Assembly (NCBI RefSeq): GCF_003047105.1
Contig: NZ_CP028475.1
Location: 868,001-932,000, forward strand
Source: Celeribacter baekdonensis
Lineage (GTDB): Bacteria > Pseudomonadota > Alphaproteobacteria > Rhodobacterales > Rhodobacteraceae
Direction of reading: 5' to 3'
Length of the DNA stretch: 64,000 nt
How positions within the stretch are numbered: the stretch's first letter is position 1; each line of letters starts with the position of its first letter. The translations under genes and the position numbers were made by a program. Positions 27,787-38,695 of the stretch are shown here, one piece after another. The notes beneath the pieces are model-generated. The model did not search any database. It was not told the origin of the DNA and was given only the letters and a program-made list of their open reading frames with translations.

Positions 27787-30545
27787 TCAGGAGACCAAAA
27801 GTTCGGCTTCGTGTTTGCGAAGGATGCGACGGGCGGCGGTGAAACCACCGCGGGCCGACACGTCTTGCAATTCCGGGAACAGTGCAAAGATTTCCTGACG
27901 GGCGTCTTCGCCAATTCCGGCGAGCGTGTAATCGCCCGGCTGGAAGCTTTCCGACCATGTCCCATCCGAGAGGACTACTTCGTGGCGCTCGAACATGACG
28001 TGGATATAGGTCACCTCAGCCGAGTCCATCACCTCAACACCGTCCAGGCGGGTGAGGTGTTTGGCGGCCACGAGAACTTCGTGTTCGTCGAACAAAAGCG
28101 CGGCTTTTTCGTTAGAAACCAACATGCGGTGGTTTGGAGACACCATCATGTCACGTTCCGGCAGACCAGCACCAAGTGCGCCCTGACGGATCATCACCGG
28201 CATCAATTCACGACGGGCCGCCAAATCGGCAGAGGACAGTGCTTTCTTGCCAATCCACTGGATCGCCTGAAGACCATTGTCACGCGTGATGACTTTATCG
28301 CCGACGTTGAGGGTTTCCACCGCAACTTCGCCTTTGGGGTCGCAATCAGCGTCCCCGGGGTGAAGCAAGGGATGATTTCCTCAATGTTGGTGTAGTTGAT
28401 GTTGGCGTATTGGTCCAAAGCGGCGTTGTAGAGCTGGATCTGACCGTCATAGCCATTGCCATCGGAGTCGGCGTTTTGGACTTCGTGGGTGATCACCCAG
28501 CCATTGGACAACAGGCCGGACAGATCAAGCGTATCCCAATCCACGCCGCCGGCGCCGCCGTGCACCGTGGTGTTGTTCACACCAGAGGTCACATCGTCCA
28601 AGGAGACATAGATCGTATCTTGGTCATCGCCACCGGAGAGGACGTCGTTGTCGCCACCGCCGTAGATCGTATCTTGATCTGCGCCACCATCGACAATGTC
28701 ATGACCTGCGCCAGCATAGATCGTGTCGTCGTCGATGCCGCCATAGATGGTGTCGTCCCCTGCATCGCCATAGATCAGGTCATCGTCGTCTTGACCATAG
28801 ATCGTATCGTTGCCTGCACCGCCGTGGATCACGTCCTTGCCGTTGTCCGTGACAAGATCGCCCTCGTCATCGGGAACATTCAGACTGTCGGGGAAGCCCG
28901 GAGCAAGACCACCATAGATGGTGTCATTGCCGTCGCCGCCGTCGATGGTGTCGGAACCTTCGCCACCGACGATAAAGTCATCGCCAGAGCCACCCAAAAT
29001 GGTGTCATCGTCAAAGCCGCCGTCGATGGTGTCGTTGTCGGCACCGCCGTCGATGTAATCGTTGTCATCGCCACCGTAAATCGTGTCATTGCCCGCGCCG
29101 CCCAGCAGCGTGTCCATGTCATTGGTGGTGTCCGTGTCGCCGGGGAAGAGGCCCGGATAGCCGCGATCCGGGCTGCCGATGTCGCCGCCGATGATGGTGT
29201 CATCGCCTGCGCCGCCTTCGATATGATCAACGCCGTCGCCACCATCGAGATAGTCGTCGCCACCGCCACCGGAAATGGTGTCGTCGCCACCCATGCCCCA
29301 GAATTCATTGGTATATGTATCGGACGGATCGGTGCCCTGATAATCAAAGCCGGTCAGGGTGTCGTCATATTCAGAGCCGATCACACCGTCGATGCCGCTG
29401 GAGATGGTGTCGTTTGCCGCGTCGCCACCGGAGAGCGTCGAGGTCGAAAGGTCAACATTGACCGCAGCGCCTGAGCCAGAATAATCAATGTTATCTTGAC
29501 CCGCGCCACCCGTGAACGTGTCCGCACCGGCCCCCCCAATAAAGGTGTCGTCGCCTGCGCCGCCGTCCAGCGTGTTGGTGCCTTCATCGCCTTGCAACGT
29601 GTCATTGCCACCTTGGCCAAAGATCACGTCATCGCCTGCGCCACCAATCAAGGTGTCGTCGCCTTCGCCTTCGGTCAGTTCGGTGCCGGAGACCGCGTCA
29701 AAGGTCACGTCAGAAATATGAACGCCCGACACGCCGGTGCCCGGGTTGGTGTGAATGATCTGCAGCGAGGCCACCGGGCCCTCGATGGTCACGGTGACGG
29801 TGTTGCTATCTGCGGTGGGGGACACGTTGTCGGTGTCCGCGGCGGTAACCGTATTGCCGGAGAGGGTCAGGTCAGAGCCGATGTCAAATGTCACCGGAAT
29901 TTCATTGCCGTCCGCGTCATAGGCGATCACGGTCACCTGACCGAGATTGGCGTCAATGTCGGAAATGTTGAATGTGACGTTTTGCACATCGTCCGAGAAG
30001 GACATGTCATAGGTGCCGACTTCGCCCGCCGCCGCGTTGGATACGAGGGAGGAGTTGGAATCTGCGCCATCAACGCCATCAGTGTTAATGCTGTTGGTGG
30101 AGAAATTTGAATCCACACCGATATTGCTGGCGTGCCATGTGTCATAAGTGTCCGGGGTGGTGACCGTCACTGTGATATTGCCGGTGTCTTGGGTCAGCGT
30201 CAGACCTTCAAGGTCCTCGCCATTGTCCACGGTGCCAATGCCGCAATAATCCTGATCTTTGATGTCAGCCCAAGAGAATGTCTCGGTGGATGTGGTGGTG
30301 GTTACGCCTGTGTCGCCATAGATGGTGTCATCGCCTTCGCCACCCAGCACGGTGTCATCACCGCCGCCTGCATAGACAATATCATTCAGTCCGTCCGCCC
30401 CATCAATGACATCACCTTCAGGATCGCCAGTGTAAGCGACGTCGATATAATCGTCACCTGCGGTCCCATCAACAGTCCCTGTAATCGGGGCCGGTGTTGT
30501 CGGAGTTGGATCTTTTGGATCGCAATCATCATGTCTATATGTCAT
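27787..30545 (-). pseudogene. secreted RTX repeat protein with C-terminal Hint domain, split by a one-base frameshift
   Basis: The first 750 residues (from ATG 30545, AAGGA upstream) hold a beta-rich N-terminal module (about residues 95-290) and more than 20 RTX nonapeptides of the GGxGxDxI type, which bind calcium and usually mark type I secretion. Then PCFTPGTLIAT opens a Hint_2 domain with its candidate nucleophilic Cys. Directly after ATPK the frame shifts: the rest of the Hint domain (GEVAVETLNVGDKVITRDN onward) continues in another frame to the stop at 27787. One extra G on the coding strand at 28331-28332 (CC to CCC on the plus strand) restores a single protein of 919 residues. No type I secretion genes are in the window. 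Confidence 0.85.
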
Positions 30546-31287
30546 CTTCTCATTCCTTCACCACCGCTCGACAAGAACGGAAAAATAACGCGACCGGTTC
30601 CCCGGATGAATCCCCAGAAACACAAGACCAAAGCGTCTGCAGTTATGCTATAAAGGTCGAGAAGACACAGCCATCAGGTCGATGGCAAAACTCGCAATCG
30701 TCACACGCAGCAGCAGATCGAATGAACGATCAGTTTACCACATCGGACACGCAAGCCGACGTCCTTCTCGGACTTCGAAACTTAACGCAGCCGCCCCCGT
30801 GGCCTTATGTTGCCCCCCAGTTGGGCTTCTTCTGGATAGGGCAAAATGGTGTCCGTGCAAACGGGGAAAATGGGCGAAAAATTGTCCTGTCTTGGAAAAT
30901 TGCCGCAAATCAAGAGGTGAAATTGGCCTGTTCTCACCGGAATTGCGCATGGGTTGAGCGGAGTTTTTAGTGAGAAAAATGTTTTTTTATTATTTACATT
31001 CAAAGGACTAAACTCATTCCCATCTTTCAGAACAGGGATCATGTGACGCTGATTAACCTAAAGTCAACTTCCCCAACGGAAGCCGCCTTTATCCTGCCTC
31101 AATTTTAACCCATTCGCGGATCGCCATTCTCGGAATGGAACCAATGAACGCGATTGTTTTAAAATAGGGCAAAAGTGAAAACAATAACACCAACCTTCTT
31201 CGAATCACTGTGACGGAAACTTGGCGACAAACGCGGCGTAACATCTTGGTAAATGCCACAAATCTCCGCCTCGCAGGGATCAAAAGG
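30546..31287. other. 742-bp AT-rich intergenic region
   Basis: Between the starts of the RTX protein gene and the end of putR I find no convincing gene. Open frames of 60-160 codons exist on both strands but lack ribosome sites and protein-like composition. The lower GC content (T and A runs around 30970-31000) hints at acquired DNA or a large promoter region for the secreted protein. Confidence 0.55.
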
Positions 31288-31746
31288 TTAGATCACGATT
31301 TCTGACGGCTCAATAATGGCCTCCATCGCCACATGGGTTGAGGTCGAGTTGACAAAGGGCAGCGCCGAAATTTTGTCTCCCATCACTTGGCGATAATGGG
31401 CAATATCATGGGCGCGCACTTTGACGAGATAATCAAACCCACCGGCGATCATATAGCATTCCTCGATCTCGGGCACGAGCTTGACCGCTTCGTTGAATTT
31501 CTTGAGCGCGGATTCGCGAGTGTCGGACATCCGCACCTCAACAAATGTGACATGACTCAATCCGAGCTTGAGCGGTGAGACCACGGCGCGGTAGGCTGAA
31601 ATCAGCCCGGCCTCTTCCATATTCTTGATCCGCGCGGCCACGGGCGTTTTCGAGAGGCCGACCCGTTTGGCCAATTCCGTCACCGGTATCCGAGCATTAT
31701 GTTGCAATTCGCGTAGGATTTTACGGTCAGCCTCGTCAATAATCAT
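31288..31746 (-). CDS. putR: Lrp/AsnC-family proline regulator PutR
   Basis: The product has an N-terminal helix-turn-helix (about residues 5-60, with PVTELAKRVGLSKTPVAARI) and a C-terminal RAM/AsnC effector domain (GGFDYLVKVRAHD). It is divergent from putA with 116 bases between them, the arrangement in which PutR activates putA in response to proline in Rhodobacter. Two adjacent ATGs exist; the one at 31746 gives the better six-base spacing from AGGA, and 31749 is the alternative. Length of 152 residues is standard. Confidence 0.9.
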   Translation of the reverse strand: MIIDEADRKILRELQHNARIPVTELAKRVGLSKTPVAARIKNMEEAGLISAYRAVVSPLKLGLSHVTFVEVRMSDTRESALKKFNEAVKLVPEIEECYMIAGGFDYLVKVRAHDIAHYRQVMGDKISALPFVNSTSTHVAMEAIIEPSEIVI

Positions 31747-31862
31747 CATTCGTCCTTTTTAACGTCTGTTTTTGTCCGATTTACCTTCTCCAATACCCTC
31801 TTTTGGACGCAACGACCAGTGGAACGCAGATATTCAGGGTAAAACAAATTCCGGAGTGGACC

Positions 31863-34800
31863 ATGTTCGATCATAAATTCGATACGTTTGCAGGGCGCGC
31901 CAAAATTGCACCTGAACAGGATGTTTTGAAAGACCTCATGCATCAGGCCGCTCTGACCGAGCCGGATCGTGTGGCGATTTCAAACCGGGCGGCGGGGTAT
32001 ATCCGCCGTATTCGGGCTGAGGCCAACCCCGGATTGATGGAGAAATTCCTCGCCGAATATGGTCTTTCGACCCAAGAGGGCGTGGCCCTGATGTGTCTGG
32101 CCGAAGCGATGTTGCGCGTGCCGGACGCCACGACCATCGACGCACTGATCGAAGATAAAATCGCCCCCTCCGATTGGTCGAAACACATTGGCGAGGCCTC
32201 TTCGCCACTGGTCAATGCCTCAACTTGGGCGCTGATGCTCACAGGCCGGGTGTTGGACGAGCGCGATCCGGGCGTGGCGCGTGTGCTGCGCTCTGCGATC
32301 AAACGTGTGGGCGAGCCAGTGATCCGGGTCGCGGTGGGCCAGGCGATGAAACAGATGGGCCGTCAGTTCGTTTTGGGCCAGACCATCGACAAGGCGCTGG
32401 ATCGGGCGCGCGAGCGCGAAAAACAGGGCTATACCTATAGCTATGACATGTTGGGTGAGGCCGCGATGACGAAAGCCGACGCCACGCGCTATGCCAAATC
32501 CTACAGCGATGCGATCACAAGCATTGCCAAAGCCGCCACCCACGGCTCGGTCGAAACCAATCCGGGCATCTCAATCAAACTCTCGGCTTTGCATCCGCGC
32601 TATCAGGTCGCCCAAGAGGCGCGCGTGATGGCCGAGCTGGTGCCAATCGTGCATGATCTTTCGGTGATGGCGAAACAGGCCGGGATCGGTCTGAACATCG
32701 ACGCCGAAGAACAGGACCGTCTGGTTCTCTCGCTCAAAGTGATCGAAGCGGTGCTGTCCAGCGACGATCTTACGGGTTGGAATGGCTTTGGCGTCGTGGT
32801 TCAGGCCTATGGCAAACGTGCCGGTCAGACGATTGACTGGCTGAATGCACTGGCCACGCGTTTGGATCGTAAAATCATGGTCCGTCTGGTCAAAGGCGCC
32901 TATTGGGACACCGAAATGAAACGGGCGCAGGTCGAGGGGCTCGACGATTTCCCGCTGTTCACCAGCAAGACCGCGACCGATGTCAGCTACATCGCCAATG
33001 CACGCAAATTGTTTGACTATTCTGATCGGATTTATCCGCAATTCGCCACCCATAACGCCCATTCCGTCGCTGCGATTTTGGAAATGGCCGATGGCCGTCC
33101 GTTTGAATTTCAGCGTCTGCATGGCATGGGCGCGCAGCTGCATGATGTTGTGATCAAAGACGAAAAAACCCGCTGCCGGATCTACGCTCCGGTTGGTGCG
33201 CATCGTGATTTGTTGGCCTATCTGGTCCGCCGACTGCTTGAAAATGGCGCGAACTCGTCCTTTGTGAACCAATTGGTGGACGAAGATGTCAGCCCGGAAG
33301 AGATCGCCGCCGATCCGTTCACCGCGCTGGCCGCTGCCACCGCCCCTTCCGGTCTGCGCGCTCCAAAAGACCTGTTTGCCACCGAAGGTCGAACCAATTC
33401 CAAAGGGTTTGATCTCTCGGATGAGGCCACTTTGGCAGAGATTGACGCCGCCCGGAACGTGCCCCTGCCCCACGCCGGACCGATCACGCTGCGCCCGGCC
33501 ACGGGCAAGACCTGCGATGTTGTAAACCCGGCCACGGGTGAGGTCGTGAGCGCGGTTTTGGAAGCGGACGAGGCCACGGCCCTGCGCGCCATCGAAGATG
33601 CAACGGCGTGGGATGCGCCTGTGTCTGAGCGCGCGGAGATGCTGCGTCGCGCCGCCGATCTCTACGAGGCCAACGCCGGCCTGATCTTTGCCACTTTGGC
33701 GCGCGAGGCGGGAAAAACCTTGGCCGATTGCGTTGGCGAACTGCGCGAAGCGGTTGATTTCCTGCGCTATTACGCCGGTCAGGCCGAAATGCGTGGCGAC
33801 ACCATTGAAGCGCGCGGTGTTTTCACTGCAATCAGCCCATGGAATTTCCCTCTGGCGATTTTCTCCGGCCAAATCGGCGCGGCTTTGGCCGCAGGCAATG
33901 GCGTGATCGCCAAACCCGCCGAAACCACCCCCGTGATCGCCAGCATCGCCGTGTCATTGCTGCATGAGGCGGGCGTGCCGAACACCGTTCTGCAACTGAT
34001 CACCGGGCTTGGGTCCACCGTGGGCCGGGTGCTGAGCTCGGACGCGCGCGTGGCGGGCGTGGTGTTCACCGGCTCAACCGCAACGGCCCAATCCATCCGC
34101 CGCGCCATGGCTGGCACGATGGACGCAGGCGCGCCGTTGATCGCGGAAACCGGCGGGTTGAACGCCATGTTGGTCGACTCGACCGCCCTGCCCGAGCAAG
34201 CCGTGCGCGACATTGTCGCCTCCTCCTTTCAATCGGCGGGCCAACGCTGTTCGGCGCTGCGGTGCCTCTATGTCCAAGAGGACATCGCCCCGCATTTCAT
34301 CGACATGCTCAAAGGCGCGATGGATGAACTTTGCGTTGGCGACCCTTGGGCGTTGACCACCGATGTTGGCCCCGTCATCAACCAAACCGCCTATGACAGC
34401 ATCAACGCCTATATCGCCGCCAACGAGGCCAAGGGGCGTTGCTCCATCGCGTTGATGCGCCGACCTCTGGCCTCTTCGTTGCCCCGACCCTGTTGAAAGT
34501 TGGCGGTATTGCCGATCTGGAGCGCGAGGTTTTCGGGCCCGTGCTGCATGTCGCCACCTTTAAGGCGCATGAGTTGGACAAGGTGATTGCGGATGTGAAC
34601 GCGCGCGGATTTGGTCTGACCTTTGGTCTGCACACCCGGATCGACACGCGGGTGCAAGAGATTGCGGATGGCATTCATGTTGGCAACCTCTACGTCAATC
34701 GCAACCAAATCGGTGCCATCGTTGGCAGCCAACCCTTTGGCGGCGAAGGGCTTTCGGGCACCGGGCCGAAAGCGGGCGGACCAAGCTATCTGACCCGGTT

Positions 34801-35278
34801 TGTCAAACCACAGGCCGCCCCCGAGGCGGGTGTTTGGGAGGTTCCTTGTGATGTGGAGACCCTCAAAGCGGTACTGACCAAGACCCAAAGCGGTGCGCTT
34901 TTGGCGGCCACGGAAATGCCGGGGCCGACCGGCGAGGCCAACACCCTGCGCAGCTATGCGCGCGCACCGATCCTGTGTATGGGACCGGGACAAGCGGCCG
35001 TCGAGGCACAAATCGCTGCTGTTGAGGCCTTGGGCGGGGTTGCGATCCCGGTCAAAGGCGCGATTGACCCCGCCGTATTGACCTCACTGTCAGGCTTTGA
35101 TGGCGTGATCTATTGGGGGCGTGAACCGCGCGCCTATGCCGAGGCGCTGTCCCTGCGCGACGGCGCGATCTTGCCGCTGATCACCGCCCTGCCGGATGCC
35201 GCCCATGTTGCCCATGAACGGCACATGTGCGTTGACACCACCGCGGCGGGCGGCAACGCGGCCCTTTTGGCCGGATAA
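31863..35278 (+). pseudogene. putA: bifunctional proline dehydrogenase / P5C dehydrogenase PutA, interrupted by a frameshift
   Basis: PutA oxidises proline to glutamate in two steps. Residues about 1-480 form the proline dehydrogenase barrel (VRLVKGAYWDTEMKRAQVEG, FATHNAHSV, YAPVGAHRDLLAYLVRRLLENG), followed by the aldehyde dehydrogenase half with Glu762 (AETGG) and catalytic Cys796 (SAGQRCSALR). After NEAKG the frame ends at a premature TGA (34494-34496), while the homologous continuation (LLHRVDAPTSGLFVAP) runs in the frame one base earlier to 35278. One missing base at about 34433-34441 explains this; repaired length is 1138 residues. There is no N-terminal ribbon-helix-helix domain, consistent with control by PutR. 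The start at 31863 has GGAG upstream. Confidence 0.93.
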
Positions 35279-35314
35279 GATCCGCAGCACTCCGCTGCCG
35301 CACTCAAACAGATC

Positions 35315-35347
35315 CCCCCGCGCCTGAAACATGGCGCGGGGGTTTTA
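35315..35347 (+). terminator. intrinsic terminator after putA
   Basis: CCCCCGCGCC (35315-35324) pairs perfectly with GGCGCGGGGG (35333-35342) and TTTT follows. It lies 36 bases past the putA stop. Confidence 0.92.
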
Positions 35348-35358
35348 CTTGGGTCACA

Positions 35359-35410
35359 CATCGCGCACGAACATCGCGCACGAACATCGCGCACGAACAT
35401 CGCGCACGAA
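35359..35410. repeat. four perfect tandem copies of a 13-bp unit
   Basis: The unit CATCGCGCACGAA is repeated four times without a mismatch (35359-35371, 35372-35384, 35385-35397, 35398-35410). The array fills the gap between two terminators of convergent genes. A minisatellite with variable copy number between strains is the simplest reading. Confidence 0.97.
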
Positions 35411-35445
35411 AAAACCGCCGCTCCTATGTGAGGAACGGCGGTTTT
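35411..35445. terminator. bidirectional terminator for the amino acid ABC operon
   Basis: AAAACCGCCG (35411-35420) pairs with CGGCGGTTTT (35436-35445), with an inner TCCT/AGGA extension. The T-rich arm on each strand allows both directions; it is 23 bases beyond the stop of the ABC ATPase gene. Confidence 0.88.
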
Positions 35446-35467
35446 GTTGCTGTGTGATCTGAGGCGA

Positions 35468-36190
35468 TTAGCCGATGGTGGAGAGGAACCGTTGCAGATC
35501 GGGGTCTTGCGGATTGTTCATCACCTGCTCGGGCGCCCCGATTTCGGCCAAAACGCCTTTCTTGAAAAAGGCAACGCGATCAGAGACATCGCGGGCAAAG
35601 CTCATTTCGTGCGTCACAACAATCATGGTCATGCCCTCAGAGGCCAAAAGCCGCATGATGTCGAGCACTTCGCCAACAAGTTCTGGGTCAAGCGCCGAGG
35701 TGGCTTCGTCAAACAACATATAGGTCGGTTCCATCGCCAGCGCGCGGGCAATCGCCAAACGCTGTTGCTGACCGCCCGAAAGCTGCGACGGATAGTGGTT
35801 GAGCTTGTCACCCAAGCCGACGTGTTTGAGTTGCTTTGCGGCAATCTCCTGCGCGTCTTTGCGGCTGAATTTCGACACCACACGCGGCGCGAGGGCCACG
35901 TTTTCAAGTGCGGTCAAATGCGGGAATGAGTTCCATTGCTGAAACACCGTGCCCAATTTCTGGCGTAACTTGTTGATGTCGGTGCCCTTGGCATGCACGT
36001 CCACCCCATCGACGGTGACCTTGCCGCCATCAATGGTTTCCAGCGCGTTGATGCAATAGAGCAACGTCGATTTGCCCGATCCAGACGCGCCGATCAGCGA
36101 CACGACCTCGCCCTTGTCCACGGTCAGGTTGATGCCTTTGAGAACTTCCAGAGGGCCAAAGGATTTGTGCAGGTTTTCCAGTACGATCAT
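35468..36190 (-). CDS. polar amino acid ABC transporter ATP-binding protein
   Basis: A 240-residue ATPase of the GlnQ/HisP type: Walker A GASGSGKST, Q-loop FQQWNSFPHLTALENV, signature LSGGQQQR, Walker B YMLFDEATSALDPE and switch His in VVTHEMSFARDV. The ATG at 36190 overlaps the stop of the upstream permease gene. It is the last gene of a four-gene operon (binding protein, two permeases, ATPase). Substrate is probably an amino acid but cannot be named. Confidence 0.92.
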   Translation of the reverse strand: MIVLENLHKSFGPLEVLKGINLTVDKGEVVSLIGASGSGKSTLLYCINALETIDGGKVTVDGVDVHAKGTDINKLRQKLGTVFQQWNSFPHLTALENVALAPRVVSKFSRKDAQEIAAKQLKHVGLGDKLNHYPSQLSGGQQQRLAIARALAMEPTYMLFDEATSALDPELVGEVLDIMRLLASEGMTMIVVTHEMSFARDVSDRVAFFKKGVLAEIGAPEQVMNNPQDPDLQRFLSTIG

Positions 36191-36840
36191 GATTTTTGCC
36201 TCTGTTCGTAACGTGCGCCCAATCGCGACAGCGGATAGGAGATGATGAAATAGATCAGGCCGACCAGCAGCATGATTTTGACCGACTCTTGGGTGCGGGT
36301 GTTGAGGATTTGCGAGGCGCGCAGCAATTCGACATAGCCGATGGCCGAGACCAGCGCAGAGTCTTTGATGGTTGCCAGTGCGACACCAAGCCAGGACGGA
36401 AACGCCGTGCGCAGGCCGACGGGTGTGGTCACATGGCGCATTTCTTGCCAGTAACTCATCCCCAAACAGCGCGCCGCAGCCCGCAAACCGGGCGGCACAG
36501 CGTCGATGCCGGAGCGGACCACAACGGCGACAAGCGAGGCGGTGTAGATGATCAACACGATCGTACCCGACCAAAATGCCGGCAACGGAAAGCCCGCAAT
36601 TGCCACGAAACTGTCAAACAGGATCAATTGGATCAGCAAAGGCACCGAGCGGAACACATCCAGCACGGCCATGACCGCAAAGGTGATCAGCTTGTTGTTC
36701 AGCGACATCAGCCAGCCAAACACCATGCCCAAAAGCGTGCCCAAAAGGATGGAAACGACTGAGATTTGGATGGTTTTCCATGCCCCTTCGAGCAGGAAGG
36801 TCAGGTCACTCCACTGCAGCGTGGTAAAGACATCGGTCAT
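36187..36840 (-). CDS. amino acid ABC transporter permease (HisM/GlnP family)
   Basis: The 217-residue inner-membrane protein has about five hydrophobic helices and the His/Glu/Gln-permease loop AAARCLGMSYWQEMRHVTTPVGLR. It forms a heterodimer with the permease encoded just upstream; both junctions are four-base ATGA overlaps. LDVFRSVPLLIQLI is the usual conserved segment for this family. Confidence 0.9.
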   Translation of the reverse strand: MTDVFTTLQWSDLTFLLEGAWKTIQISVVSILLGTLLGMVFGWLMSLNNKLITFAVMAVLDVFRSVPLLIQLILFDSFVAIAGFPLPAFWSGTIVLIIYTASLVAVVVRSGIDAVPPGLRAAARCLGMSYWQEMRHVTTPVGLRTAFPSWLGVALATIKDSALVSAIGYVELLRASQILNTRTQESVKIMLLVGLIYFIISYPLSRLGARYEQRQKS

Positions 36841-37511
36841 GATTTTGCCCTTTCCGCTTTGAACAAGGGTCGGCCCAGAATGGCCATCAAAATCAGCGCC
36901 ATTTTGGCGATCAGATAGTAGATCACGGCGGTGGCGGCGAAGAATTCAAAGGTGCGGAAGGTGCGCGAGTTGAAATATTGCGTCTCGCCCGACAATTCAC
37001 GCAGACCCGCCAGCATCCCCAAAGAGGAAGCCAGAATGACCCAAGTGAACTGGTTCGTCATCGGCCCGTAAATGGCACGCAACACCTGCGGCAACACCAC
37101 ATAGCGCATGGATTGCATCCGGTTCATCCCCAACGTACGTGCGGCTTTGTCCTGACCGGCGTTCACCGCGTTAAAGCCACCGCGATAGGTCTCGGCCATA
37201 TAGCCCGCACAGTTAAAGGTCAGCGCGGCAACGACCGCCGTATAGGAGCTGAGAAAAATACCGAACTCGCCAAGGCCCCAATAAAACACGAAAATCTGGA
37301 ACAGAGACGGCGTGTTGCGCGCAATTTCGACCCAGGTCGAACCAAACCCGCGTAGAACACGCAGTTGGCTTGAGCGGAAGAAATAGAGCACAAGGCCGAT
37401 CATCAGACCAAGTGCCATTGCGATGATTGAGACCTGAAGTGTGACCAGTGAGGCTTTCAGAAGATCGGGAAGAGCCTGAATAACCGGTCGCCAGTGGAAT
37501 TGATAATCCAT
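36837..37511 (-). CDS. amino acid ABC transporter permease (HisQ/GlnP family)
   Basis: A 224-residue permease with the conserved EIARNTPSLFQIFVFYW segment and the EAA-like loop AARTLGMNRMQSMRYVVLPQVLR. It starts 68 bases after the binding-protein stop and overlaps the second permease gene by four bases. Two different permease subunits imply a heterodimeric channel. Confidence 0.9.
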   Translation of the reverse strand: MDYQFHWRPVIQALPDLLKASLVTLQVSIIAMALGLMIGLVLYFFRSSQLRVLRGFGSTWVEIARNTPSLFQIFVFYWGLGEFGIFLSSYTAVVAALTFNCAGYMAETYRGGFNAVNAGQDKAARTLGMNRMQSMRYVVLPQVLRAIYGPMTNQFTWVILASSLGMLAGLRELSGETQYFNSRTFRTFEFFAATAVIYYLIAKMALILMAILGRPLFKAERAKS

Positions 37512-37579
37512 CCAAATGACCCATAATTTGGACGGCGACAGGGGTGCCTGCCGCCGCCAATGTGACGTTAAATCAGGAG

Positions 37580-38407
37580 TTAGTAGTAGACGCCCAAAGT
37601 CGTCAGGTCGGGCATTTCGCCGCCGATGTGTTTCGTATAGAGATCACCGAGCGTGCCGTCGCGGTAGGCGTGGTTGATGTAGAGGTTCAGGTAGTTGATC
37701 CAGCCAAATTCGTTCCGCTCGGTCATAAAGCCAACGATATCTGCGCCAAAGGGGGCCACGGGACCGGCTTTGAGGTTGGAAAAGCTTTCCGATTGCAGAA
37801 TGTTGGCGATGGCGGTGTCTGTGGCGATACCGGCTTCGACGCGGCCTTGGGACACGGCAAGATAGGTGTCGTTTTCGGCTTGGAACGTGGTGATTTTGCC
37901 TTTGCCATCCGGCCAATTGGCGGCGCTGTAATCGGTCAGTTCGGATTCATAGGTCGTGCCAACCGCGACACCGACATTGGCGTCTTGGAGTTGGTCCCAT
38001 TCGGTGATTTCGGAATCGGCAGGCAGCAAGGATTGGAATTGGAACACCATGTAGGGGATGGTGAAGCCAACGGTCTGTGCGCGCTCAAGCGAGTCCGAGG
38101 AGGAGGCAATCGCCACATCGGTGCGGCCAGAGATCAGCGACGGAATACGCTCGGCCCAGGTGACGCCGACGACTTCGGCTTCTACGCCCATGCGGGTTGC
38201 GAGATCATGACAGATGTCCACGTCCATACCGGCCGGGTCGTTGTTGGCGTCGCGGTAGCCCATGGGTGGGAAGTCGAGCACAACGGCGCAACGCAGCTTG
38301 CCCGAGCCCAAAACATCATCAAGTTTATCGGCGGCGGCGGGCGTTGCCAAAGTGGCGCCCAAAAGAGCCAAAGCGCCAAATGCGCCGAGAACTGTGGTAT
38401 TTTTCAT
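37580..38407 (-). CDS. amino acid ABC transporter periplasmic binding protein (SBP family 3)
   Basis: The 275-residue precursor has a signal peptide (MKNTTVLGAFGALALLGATL, cleaved after PAAA) and a family 3 binding-protein fold: GKLRCAVVLDFPPMGYRDANN, AGMDVDICHDLA and SLISGRTDVAIASSSDS. The conserved ligand-binding Arg and Asp positions for an alpha-amino acid appear to be present. AGGGA six bases before the ATG at 38407 supports the start. It is the first gene of the transporter operon. Confidence 0.92.
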   Translation of the reverse strand: MKNTTVLGAFGALALLGATLATPAAADKLDDVLGSGKLRCAVVLDFPPMGYRDANNDPAGMDVDICHDLATRMGVEAEVVGVTWAERIPSLISGRTDVAIASSSDSLERAQTVGFTIPYMVFQFQSLLPADSEITEWDQLQDANVGVAVGTTYESELTDYSAANWPDGKGKITTFQAENDTYLAVSQGRVEAGIATDTAIANILQSESFSNLKAGPVAPFGADIVGFMTERNEFGWINYLNLYINHAYRDGTLGDLYTKHIGGEMPDLTTLGVYY

Positions 38408-38695
38408 GTGAGATCCCTGAAGTTTTGTTTGGTTATAAAGCCAGAATACAGGAGCAATTGCAGTCATATTGCCCTAAAGGCGCGCGCCTGTGGTCGATAT
38501 GACTAAATTGAAGGTTAAATCTGGGAAATTTTGTCATCCCGACCTCCACAGCCTCGATTCGCGGCTCACTAAAGCCAGACTAACGTCCGTGGCTACTCTT
38601 GGGAACCTTTGGCCAATTTGATTTGTCACGCCGGGATCGACAGGTGCCCCAAACCGGCGATTGAGCGCCTCATTGAGGTTTGTGCGGCACATGGC

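Noticed and set aside
28410..30110. Long plus-strand frames (up to 354 codons) opposite the RTX repeats
   Set aside because: They arise from the biased repeat composition of the RTX gene and consist of low-complexity Val/Ala/Ile strings.
30494..30970. 158-codon plus-strand open frame across the start of the RTX gene
   Set aside because: Its first part is the shadow of the RTX gene on the other strand and the rest lacks a start with a ribosome site.
37553..37566. GCCGCCAATGTGAC shared with both copies of the 24-bp repeat near 13150
   Set aside because: Fourteen bases in common could be chance in a GC-rich genome; only a genome-wide count could show a dispersed repeat.
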